NCBI GenBank assembly: GCA_016794505.1
Contig: JAEUJZ010000039.1
Location: 1-42,746, forward strand
Source: Myxococcales bacterium
Lineage (GTDB): Bacteria > Myxococcota_A > Polyangia > Palsa-1104 > JAEUJZ01
Direction: 5' to 3'
Length of the DNA: 42,746 bases
Shown: positions 1-9,100 of the stretch, one piece after another
How positions within the stretch are numbered: the first letter of the stretch is position 1
Layout of the letters: the number at the start of each line of letters is the position of its first letter
Translations under genes and position numbers: made by a program
The notes under the pieces: generated by a model
Databases searched by the model: none
Told to the model about the DNA's origin: nothing
The model's input: only the letters and a program-made list of their open reading frames with translations

Positions 1-149
1 TCGACACTCTTGCGTCGCAGCTCGGACAGCAGGCCCAGCACGTACATCGCGAAGCTGGCTCGCTGGCGACTGTCCCAAAGATGCTGGCCCAGCGCAGTGA
101 GGTATTCGGAAAGGCGCTCGCTGACTCCGTCGGAAATCGGGACGTTCAT
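1..149 (-). mobile_element. IS701-like transposase, N-terminal 49 codons, cut by window edge
   Basis: The minus strand reads an ATG at 149 followed by an open frame to base 1 and beyond. The peptide contains the segments RASFAMYVLGLLSELRRKSV and RLSEYLTALGQHL. These match what I know of the N-terminus of IS701-type DDE transposases, where a short helical stretch ends in R-K-S-V-E-P. Only the first 49 residues lie in the window, so the catalytic residues cannot be seen. It lies just downstream of the broken toxin-tip copy, in the same orientation. I am fairly confident of the family and cannot say whether the element is intact. Confidence 0.6.
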
Positions 150-240
150 GCCCCCTTAGATCACGCCCAACGCCCCCTCGCAAATTCCTCTATATGAGCC
201 CGCCACCGACGGCACTAGCGAACTCAAGGGGTGGATGACG

Positions 241-665
241 CAGTACTGCTAATCGGATCGGCAGGATGAGTATGTACCAACGCCAGAAGTGAGCCTTGTC
301 CTGTTGGATGCTCTGGATTGGCCGAAGATGTTAGATCGCTGGCTAGAGACACTCGATCTGCATTAGAAATTGTCAGTTCAAATCGGATATCAGAGGCTTC
401 TGGTCCTCCGATAAGCCACCCACTCCGTTCTTGAATCTTAGCCGTCTGCTGGTCCTGCCTATCTGCTTCAAGATCAAATGATCTCTCCCATGCATATTGG
501 ATACCTGGCACGATCTGAGGGGGGAGGGCGATCGCTTGTGGCGTATTTCGTTTATCCATTTTGTTTTGATGCTCTACCATTCGGGTCGATGTAGATTATG
601 GGATTTGCACGCGTATATAGATAGGCGTTTGACGTATCGCGTAGCCCATCCGGATCCGCCGCTGT
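241..665 (-). pseudogene. Broken second copy of the RHS end plus JAMM-like toxin tip
   Basis: This segment is almost identical to about 3600-4090, the end of the intact TcB-TcC gene. On the minus strand it reads the end of the RHS core (DPDGLRDTSNAYLY, IYIDPNG) and then the tip (MDKRNTPQAIALPP, ERSGWLIGG, VHTHP). A 68-bp stretch corresponding to 3920-3987 is missing, which shifts the frame between the RHS end and the tip. The copy diverges right after ISST, so it lacks the Ser and Asp that complete the JAMM motif. It is therefore a dead, recently duplicated tip fragment. The few mismatches to the intact copy argue for a young duplication or recent recombination. Confidence 0.85.
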
Positions 666-669
666 CCGA

Positions 670-722
670 ACGATCTGTGCCCGAAGGGATTTCGCAGGCG
701 ACGCAGCAAGAAGAAGTGCTGG
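670..722. repeat. Short scrap of the TcB-TcC gene interior
   Basis: About 50 bp here (core tgcccgaagggatttcgcag) match 6990-7037 inside the TcB-TcC gene with very few mismatches. In the intact gene this lies far from the segment that adjoins it here. Two non-adjacent parts of the toxin gene, or of a lost paralogue, have thus been joined near 665-670. The following 60 bp to 784 match nothing I recognise. Confidence 0.75.
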
Positions 723-784
723 CCAGAGAATCTGACTGCGAGAAGACACGGTGGCTCCGGGCCCCCCGAACGGTGGAGTCAAGG

Positions 785-1411
785 TTAGCGTGTTGAGGAG
801 GGTTGAGGGGGCTTGGCGGTTTCCACGGGGCGCTGCCGTTTTGAGGTCGGTGTTCTGGGAGCTCCACTCAAGTCGATCTTGAGCACCAGTGCATTGAGAA
901 GCACGTTCTGTCCATCTGGAAGAGCCGTTGCGTCACTGTTAAGGGAGCAGGAGCGGTGCGCATCGACCTTGATGGGTGTAGGAAAGTAGCAAGAGCGGCC
1001 CGAGATCGCGTCGAGGGCTTGGCCGACGATACAGGTTCCGAAGTGCTCTTTCAGGTCAGTCGCCAGTAACCGCGGCCAGTCCGCCAGATGGAAGACGATC
1101 CGCCGTGGCTCCGAGGGCTCCTGCTTGCTGATTCGCACGGAAGTCACGATGCGGTTCGTGTAATAGAGTTCAATGAAGTCGGAGCCCTCCTGGGTTCGCA
1201 TTGGTGGCAACAAGCGACGAATGGCGGCCAGATCCAGCTTGGTGTCCGCTGCCGCCCTACACAGCTTTTGCACAAAGGAGTACAGCTCAGATGAGGCGGC
1301 AGCGCGACTGAGCTCTTCTACAGAGGGTGACCTAGCGTGAGCAACATCTGCGTGATGCATGAGCACGAAGCAGATGGGAACAACCAGCTTGATGTGCTTC
1401 AAACTCCCCAT
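785..1411 (-). CDS. Secreted 208-aa protein of unknown function, possible immunity-type partner
   Basis: The 208-aa product starts with a plausible signal peptide: a short basic start (GSLKHIK), a hydrophobic core (LVVPICFVLM) and an A-H-A-R-S end. The rest is soluble, with three cysteines in the middle part and a basic, Pro/Thr-rich tail. I recognise no family. It begins 22 bp after the stop of the orphan toxin-tip frame at 1434-1865. This mirrors the intact locus, where an exported protein gene starts 29 bp after the toxin gene. From that position I infer a possible immunity or accessory role. The ribosome binding site is weak, and the gene may be decaying with its neighbours. Confidence 0.5.
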   Translation of the reverse strand: MGSLKHIKLVVPICFVLMHHADVAHARSPSVEELSRAAASSELYSFVQKLCRAAADTKLDLAAIRRLLPPMRTQEGSDFIELYYTNRIVTSVRISKQEPSEPRRIVFHLADWPRLLATDLKEHFGTCIVGQALDAISGRSCYFPTPIKVDAHRSCSLNSDATALPDGQNVLLNALVLKIDLSGAPRTPTSKRQRPVETAKPPQPSSTR

Positions 1412-1433
1412 GGTACGGTCTCACCGTATGGAA

Positions 1434-1865
1434 CTACCGTCTTCGCTTCAACAACTCTTGCGTCACCGCCGTGCCGACTTGATCGGCCGCAGCTTCGCGC
1501 GGGAAGCGTCGATAGTACTCTGCTGCCAAGTCGGTGAACTTCCTTTCTGCCGCCTGCAAATCGACACGCACCTTGGCACGTTCGGCTGGAGCCAGGGGAC
1601 GGTAGAGGTTAGGTGCGTTGAGGTCGAACACGATTCCTTCCTTGTTCGCCTTTCTGAGCTCACCTACCTCCTCCGCTGCCAGCGCGTGCGCTGAGCTGAT
1701 CTCCGTGCGTGGATTAAGCTTGCTAGCCTTGTAAGCTTCTACGGCCCCTGCAACCTCAGGCTGAATGTAATTATAAATAGCCTTCGCAGTATTGAATTCA
1801 GCGGTTCCCTCGATGAGTTTGGGAAGCGCTGCGGCGCGAGCAATGACGCTATCGATGCGCCCGGG
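1434..1865 (-). pseudogene. Orphan C-terminal toxin-tip-like frame without its own start
   Basis: The minus strand is open for about 144 codons ending at a TAG at 1434-1436. The translation is helical and charged; readable segments include AAALPKLIEGTAEFNTAK, IYNYIQPEVAGAVEAYKA, NAPNLYRPLAPAERAKV and TDLAAEYYRRFPREAA. No good start with a ribosome site is visible; a GTG at 1631 would give 65 aa. Immediately upstream on the coding strand lies an RHS-shell fragment in a different frame, so the RHS-to-tip join is frameshifted. Position after RHS sequence suggests an alternative, now silent, C-terminal tip. I recognise no enzymatic motif. Confidence 0.5.
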
Positions 1866-2047
1866 AGGTTTGTGATATTGCCGACGGGGTCGTAGGTATA
1901 GTTCAGATCCTGAAGGATTTCGCTGCCGCGTGTGGTGAGAAGACGGATCAAACGGAAGGTCAGCGGATCGTAGATGTAGGCGGTGCTTGTGCCGTTGCCG
2001 TAGAGGAGGGCGGTGCGCTGGCCTTTGGCGTCGTAGTCAATGACACG
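1866..2047 (-). pseudogene. RHS-shell fragment duplicated from the TcB-TcC gene
   Basis: About 180 bp match 5083-5268 in the intact toxin gene and encode the same RHS (YD) repeat stretch: YDAKGQRT, YGNGTSTAYIYDPLTFRLI, GSEILQDLNYTYDPVGNITN. The intact gene has 9 extra bases in a gtt-gcc run (5207-5224). Copies differ by scattered substitutions, several of them silent. The fragment is truncated on both sides: by the toxin-tip frame at 1865 and by an IS5-like remnant from about 2077. Confidence 0.85.
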
Positions 2048-2076
2048 TCTGGTAGGACGGATAGTGGCCGGGCATG

Positions 2077-2232
2077 TCATGCCAGGGGGCGCCGGGGCGG
2101 AAGAGAAATCAGAGGCTCAAACAAGCTCCACTGTTCGTCCGTGAGGTCCATGGTCCGGACTGCTCACAATTCACCCACCCCCGTCCGCTTTCCCTGCCGA
2201 GCCCGTTTCGCGGGTTTATGAGATGGGTTCTA
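2077..2232 (-). mobile_element. IS5-family remnant: terminal end plus first 24 codons of transposase
   Basis: The minus strand reads an ATG at 2151 and a 24-residue peptide with MDLTDEQWSLFEPLI followed by SLPPRRP and then a stop. This is the hallmark N-terminus of IS5-family transposases. Upstream, near 2213-2230, the sequence GAACCCATCTCATAAACC resembles the terminal inverted repeat of that family and probably marks the outer end of the element. The rest of the element is missing. The remnant separates the toxin operon end from the RHS graveyard. Confidence 0.7.
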
Positions 2233-2263
2233 GGCATGATGATCTTATCGTAGCGCTGAACAC

Positions 2264-3160
2264 TTAACGATATATTAAGTCCCACTTTTTTACGATATAT
2301 CCATCATTTCGAAAGCTCTCTAGAAATTCTGAAAATGATTGGCTGCGACGATACCTGGCAAGAAGACGAGAGGACTCCTCTTCACTCCGAATCCGTTGTT
2401 GATCCATCGAAAGGAATGGGCTTGCAGTTGGCCAGGGTTCAAGTGGGAGTTCACCGGTGTGAGTGATCGCCCCTGGGCGTTCAGATATTGACAGCAGGAT
2501 ATCGCAATCGCCAAAGTCACAGGGTTCGATTATGTAGTACCAATCCTCTTTTAATTCATTTAAATGATTTGAAATATATCGCTTAATGCGATATGTGAGT
2601 AATGTGGCTAACGTCCGAGTTTCATTATTTGTCAAAGGCATACCGCTATGTGTTATTTTGCGCAGTTCTGGCGCATCATACGATTGCAGATCCAGCGCTG
2701 CGGGAACGTCCTTCGATGGTAATGAATGATAGGCATTCCCCATTTCATGGATTCCTGAACGCAGGCAAGCCGTCGCGGTGGGCAGGCGCTGCGCCGCAAG
2801 CTCGGTAAGCCCGAGCAATAGCCATGCTCGCGCACCCGCTAAACGCTGATGGGGTGGACTTACTGCACTTGGCTGCTGCGAAGCTCGGATGTACGCCGTC
2901 TCAGCCAAAGAGCGGCCGTTGCAATGGCGCTCCTGACAGATCAACCACACGCCAGTGCCGATCGAAACCACCGGAGATACGCAGCGGCTAGGTTTGTAAG
3001 TAGCAATCCTTTCGTTGATCTGAGGCTGCGCGATTAGCGAAGGCGAACTTGATTGTGTTTGGGCTGGGCTGTTCAAGGCAGGGGCATGGCTCTGCGCTCT
3101 TGGCCGGCATGCTCCCCAGGATATACACAGCGCGAAGAACAAGATGGCACGCCGGTTCAT
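2264..3160 (-). CDS. Exported lipoprotein-like 298-aa protein, last gene of the toxin operon
   Basis: The product starts MNRRAILFFALCISWGAC, a signal peptide ending in a Cys at residue 18. The residue at -3 is Trp, so the lipobox is imperfect. After a Ser/Pro/Gln-rich linker there are several cysteines (SRCVSP, LICQERHC, PCDFGDC) and a helical Ala/Leu-rich stretch near residues 105-150. No family is recognised. The gene starts 29 bp downstream of the TcB-TcC stop on the same strand, with a GGAG site about 9 bp before the ATG, so co-transcription is likely. I infer a candidate immunity or accessory function because of this position directly after a toxin tip. AT content is higher than in the toxin genes, as in the tip itself, which suggests that tip and this gene arrived as one cassette. 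Confidence 0.7.
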   Translation of the reverse strand: MNRRAILFFALCISWGACRPRAQSHAPALNSPAQTQSSSPSLIAQPQINERIATYKPSRCVSPVVSIGTGVWLICQERHCNGRSLAETAYIRASQQPSAVSPPHQRLAGARAWLLLGLTELAAQRLPTATACLRSGIHEMGNAYHSLPSKDVPAALDLQSYDAPELRKITHSGMPLTNNETRTLATLLTYRIKRYISNHLNELKEDWYYIIEPCDFGDCDILLSISERPGAITHTGELPLEPWPTASPFLSMDQQRIRSEEESSRLLARYRRSQSFSEFLESFRNDGYIVKKWDLIYR

Positions 3161-3189
3161 GAATCATTTCTCCAGTGAAAGGTGCCTGG

Positions 3190-6100
3190 CTAGAGACGGG
3201 TCAACCGAGAAGCACTACCCGAGTATATAACCAAGTGGAACTCACGTGCGATGACACTCAGGGTATAGGCAACCGCTTTGGATTTCGACACTTTGCCGAT
3301 CACGTGAGCTAAAGTGACATGGGAAAGTCCCTGTCTGATTTCTTGCGGCACTGACTGTCGCAATGTATCTGGAGATAGTGAACCTGGGTTGTTGTGCAGA
3401 TTTGATTCAATTTCTTTGTATTTTTTACTGAGAATCTCATGATAGCGAGTTTGCAGTTTTATGATATTGTTCGGATCACGGAATAGCAGATCTGACTGCT
3501 TGGTTCGCAGCGCTAAAAAGTAGCGATCGTTACCGGCACGAACGAGGCTAATTCGCTGGCGTGAATTGACAAGTTTTGACAAATCACTATCGCTGAATCC
3601 GGTGCTACTAATCGGATCGGCAGGATGAGTATGTACCAACGCCAGAAGTGAGCCTTGTCCTGTTGGATGCTCTGGATTGGCCGAAGATGTTAGATCGCTG
3701 GCTAGAGACACTCGATCTGCATTAGAAATTGTCGGTTCAAAGCGGATATCAGAGGCTTCTGGTCCTCCGATAAGCCACCCACTCCGTTCTTGAATCTTAG
3801 CCGTCTTCTGGCCCTGCCTATCTGCTTCAAGATCAAATGATCTCTCCCATGCATATTGGATACCTGGCACGATCTGAGGGGGGAGGGCGATCGCTTGTGG
3901 CGCATTTCGTTTATCCATTGGTTTCTGCGCAATATTTGCGAAATTCCGAACGCGTGCTTCCGAACTATCGACAGGGCTACCTTCCGCTTGTTTTGATGCT
4001 CTACCATTCGGGTCGATGTAGATTATGGGATTTGCACGCGTATATAGATAGGCGTTTGACGTATCGCGTAGCCCATCCGGATCCGCCGCCGTCCACCTCC
4101 CCAACCACGCCGCATAGTACCTCGCGCCATGATAATAAAGTCCAGTCTCCTCATCCCGCTCTTTCCCCGTAAACCGATATCTCTTCGGCGTCTCGGTCTG
4201 ATTCCTCACTGCCTGATACGCCGTACTCCCGTATGGATAATATTCTTCATACGAAATAATCTGCCCACTATCGTCCAGTTCCAGCGTGGCGGACTGCAAG
4301 TGATTGCTGAGCTGATAACGAATGAGCTGGGCTGGGGAAAGATCGGTACCGACGGTGCGAGTCTCGACGATTGCGATGCGGCGCTGGTCGTCCATGACGT
4401 GCAGCGTCTCGCGCTCTAGGGTGACGGTGGTGCCGTCGGCGGCGTACTCGCGATAGATTTCGAAGGAGCCGAGATAGATGCGCTCGTTCTTGCGTGTGCC
4501 GTCGGGGCGTTCCGTCACTTTGCGGAGGCGGTGGCCTTCGGCGTCGTAGACGTAATAGGTGATCTCGGGCGTGCCGCCGCCGATGACTTGCTTGGCGCTG
4601 GCCTGCAGGGCGTCGTTTTCGTCCCACTGCAGAAGCGACAGGTGCGGCATAGCGGTCATATTGCCATGGGCGTCATGGCTATAGCGAACGGTGTCGGCGC
4701 CGATGGTGGTCGTGCTTAGGCGGTTGCTGGTCTTGCCGGACTCAAGCAGGCTGGGCTCGTCGTAGGCGTAGTCGCGGGTCCAGCCGGGCAGCGTCGGGTC
4801 GGTGCCGCGATGGACCATCTTTAGGAGGTTGCCGACCTCGTCGTAGAGGTACTTCTGCAGGTAGCGACCCAGCGCATTGCCGTCGCCGGGGTGCAGGATG
4901 CCGACGCGCGGGGCGTCGTTGCTGCTGGTGGGAACGCAGGTCAAGCCGCCGCCTGCGAGCTGGCCCAGGTGCTCGCGGCCCGAGGCGTCGATGAGCTGAT
5001 ACAGCGCGTCGTAGGTGTAGTCGGCGCTGGGCTCGACCCGCTTGTTGCGGAAGAAGACGGTCTGCTGCGCGTCGTCGCGCAGGTTTGTGATATTGCCGAC
5101 GGGGTCGTAGGTATAGTTCAGATCCTGAAGTATTTCGCTGCCGCGCGTGGTGAGCAGACGAATCAAACGGAAGGTCAGCGGATCGTAGGTGTAGGCGGTG
5201 GCGATGCCGTTGCCGTTGCCGTTGCCGTAGACGATGTTGGTGCGCTGACCTTTTGCGTCGTAGTCGATGTCGCGGATGAACTCGGTAACGGTTGCGGCGC
5301 CGCGCAGGTTGGCATCGACGCGCTCAAGTAAGTTGGCTTCGTTGTAGCCGGGGCGGACGATGCTGCCGTCGGGAGTCGTCAGGCGGATCGGGCGACTGAG
5401 CGCATCGAAGGCGGTGCTTCGTGTGTACGCGCTGCTCTCAAACATCACGGAGCCCGAGAAGTCGAGAGTCTGTCGGTACTGTGTGGCGAGGCGTCGGCTT
5501 TCGCGCAGCAGGTTGCCTTTGAAGTCGAAGGCTTCGTGCGTGACCACTCCGGCGCCATCGAAGAGCTGATAGAGCTTGCCGCGCAGGTTGCTCGCCTCGG
5601 GGTTGGCTTGCGCTTCGCCATAGCTGCGCCGCTGGACGAGGGTGTCGGGGCCGCTGCCGGTGCGCAGGTGCGTATCGGTGGGTCGTTCCAGCGCGTCGTA
5701 TTCCATGCGCCGCACGTGCGCGCGGCTGTCCCACGCGTAAAGCGGCTTGCCCGCGACATCGTTCAGCATGAAGCGCTCGCCGGCTTCCATGCTGGCGGTG
5801 TGGATCGGTTTGTTGAGCAGATCAAAGTCGCTGCGCAGGACGGCACGACCGCGAGCGTCGGTCACCTGACGCTGGTTGCCTTGGATGTCGAAGCGAGTTT
5901 GGGTGAGCTGAAGCTGCTCGAACGCGGGCGACGAAGCGGCTTCATCGCTGAACTTGCGCTTGTTGTGGGCCACACTCACAAAGCTGCGGCCCAGCGAATC
6001 TAGATGAAGGACCGCTGGGGTTTTAGCATGGACAGCCGCCTTGCGTGCCGCGGCTTGCGCTGCGGCTCCGAGCGCTCCTCCTTGACGCTGCGTAGACCAG

Positions 6101-9100
6101 GTCGGCAGGTACATCGCATCGGGCAGGCGCTGGAAATAGGAACCGACATCAGCATCTGTCTTGGGATCGGTCACAACGCATGTGTCGTTTGCATCCCATT
6201 TTTCCTGACGCCACGGATCGAAGACGACTTTTTCCCAGGTGTGATCGGGGTGCAGGGTGGCGACAACGCGCTCGATGGGATCGCAAAAAAGGACTGGCGA
6301 TACGCCGACGCGAACGTCGAACTGGAAGCGATGGGTGTCCGAAAAGAAGGGCTCGAACTTGCGGACGGGCTTGCCCTTGTTGTTGAAGACGGTCCAGCCG
6401 CTGCCGACCCAGCGGGGGTTTTGCTCGGGGCCGCCGGGGACCAACGGGCCGGGCTCCGCCTGCATCTTTTTCTGTAGCTCGCGCTCGAAGCCGTCGGAGT
6501 ACGAGAAGCTGTGCTGAACGTTGGTGAGCGTTCCTGGGGCGAGATCAGCGTCGTGGGTCTCGCGCGCCAGTGTGTACACAACGGTGGGCTGCGGTGATAG
6601 CGTGGCCTTGCTGCGGTGATACGCGAACAGATCGTAGACTAGGCGCGTCGTCGCCTTCTTCAAGATCGAACGCGGATCAGCGAGCGGGTTGGCCAGATGC
6701 GTGTCGATGTCGGCCGCCGAGAGATCGGGCACGAAGTCTTGCAGGGAATCGCCGAGCGGCTCTTCGGGCTTGCCCAGGACGGCGGTGCCGACCAGCATGC
6801 CGAGCGCGTCGAAGGCGAGCTCGGTGCGGTTGCGGTTGGGATCCATGACCCGCTTGGGCTGCAGCACGCGATAGTCGAGGCCCGAGGCGATGAGCGCTCC
6901 GGATGCATCGCGAGTGCCGGCCGTGACGCGATTTCCGAGGGCGTCGCGCGTCTCTTGGATCAGCAGATCGTAGACGTCGTAGCGCACGAACGAGCTGTGC
7001 CCGAAGGGATTTCGCAGGCGACGCGGCAAGAAGAAGTGCTGCTGCGCTTCGCTGAGCTCCGCTGCCGACGTGGCGTCTGGATCTTCGTGGAAGAACAGCC
7101 GTCCCGAAGGAACCCACCAGCTGTTGTCGCCTTCGCTGTGGATGTAACGACCTTCGCGTTCGAGCCTGTCGGCGGTGACGCGAGTGCCATAGACCTGCGC
7201 GATCAGGCCCGGTGTCAGTGCCAGCTTGTGCACGATGGCAGGAATGGCCCGTGATTCCAGTCGCCCCAGAGCAAGGTCCGCCCGAAGATCGTCGCGTCGG
7301 TAGTACGTACGTTCGTTGGCGATGAGTCGCTTCTGCAGGCTGCCCGCGGTTGGTGATGTCTCATACGAGATCGGTGTAGCAGCCAGTGCGGTCGTGCGGA
7401 ACGCATCGAGCTGAAAGCGCTCTTGGCCTGCCGGCAGAGTCAGGCCCGTGAGCTCAAAGCTGCGGTTCTCGCTGGGCAGAGGCGTGCGGTACGAGGCCTC
7501 TTCATCGACGACGTTTGTGAAGTCGTGCTCGGCGTAGGTGATGAGGATGCGTGCCTGTTCGGCCTGTTGCTCTGGAAGAAGGGAGGAATCGGGGCGGCGC
7601 CTACCGTAGCCAACCGCGGCGCTCTTGCGGACGTTGCCGAACGCATCGACCTCCAGCGTCAGCTCGTGCTGGGTGCGCGGGTCGCTGGGGTTGCGCTCGT
7701 AGTGATAGGTGATGGCTTCGCTGGGATGAACGAAGTACACGCCGTACTGCGTACCGATGTGGGGCTGCAGACGGTCGAGCGCGTAGCTCCTCTCCGCGAC
7801 GCTGTAGGGATTCTTGCTCGCGGGCGAGTCATCCAGCGCATAGATCTCTTGCCGCAGGATCGATCCACGCAGCGCGCGTGCGGCTTCGCGCATTTCTGCT
7901 GCCGCCCACGTGGAATCAAGCGTGGCATCCGGCAAGAGTTGGGCAGCAAACTGCGCATCGCTTAGGCCCGGCTCGCGGTAGTACTCCGCGGCGAACTGCC
8001 GCGTGATTCCCTGGCTGTCAAAGAACGCTCCGGTGTGAAACCAGGTGCGAGTGAGCATCGGCGGCACATACGAGGCTGCGTCGATGTTGCTGGCCGGCAG
8101 GGTGCCCGCGGCGGTCAGCGCGGCCAGGAACTCGGTATCGATCTGATCGACGCGACCAAAGCCACGGAACTCGCGCTCGACGCCATCGAAGAAGCCGTGG
8201 TGATAGGTGTAGCGAGTGACGAAGCGATTCTGGCTGATGCGATCGAAGGTCTCGACCTGCTCCACGACATGAACGGGGAAGGACAGGCGCGTGATCCACG
8301 GCTGCCCCGCTGCTTTGTCAGCCAAGTAGAAGCGCGTCGAGGGGACATACGACACGCGGGTCTCGGCCCCCAGGTTGTTTTCGATCGACTCCAGAAGATG
8401 AGGTTTCCTCCCGCCCAACAGATCGATGTAGGCGAGCGGCCGCGTGTGGCTTTGGGGATCGGGGGATGAAAAGACCAGACAGGCCGTGCCCTGACCCAGC
8501 AGATCGACGACGCTGAGGTGAGCCAGCGAGTCGACGGGGGGCAGCGAGTCGATTCGGGTCGGCGCCGACAGCGCGTTGCCCGCGTGGTTGAAGTACAGCC
8601 GCACGCCATCACGGCCGAAGTAGATCAAGTCGGTGGTGCCGGTTCCATCGATGTCGGCAGTGCGAATGCGGCGAGGATCAAAGCGCTCGGGCAGATCGAA
8701 GCAGGCACTAAGCTCCAGCGTGACTTTGCCGCCAAAGCGACCATGCCCCAGATTGGGCCAGTAGCAGACCTCGCCGTTGCGCACGCGAACCAGGTCGCTT
8801 AGGCCATCGCCGCTCATGTCAGCGGTCAAAAGGACTTCGCTGCTGCTGGCGAAGACGATGGCGGGACCTCTGCGCTCGTCACGGGTGACCGCGATCCGCT
8901 GACCCGCGGTGAAGCCTTCATCGCCGCGTGAACGGAACCACAGAAATGCATCGTTGGCAGTGATCAGGACATCGGCCAGACCATCGCCATCCAGATCGAG
9001 GATGCGCAGGTTGGGATCCTGCCAGTCGATGCGTGGCACGCTGGACAGTGCGCGAAAGGGTGCCCAGCCGTCGTCTTGCGTTCGCGCGAACAGTCCGGAC

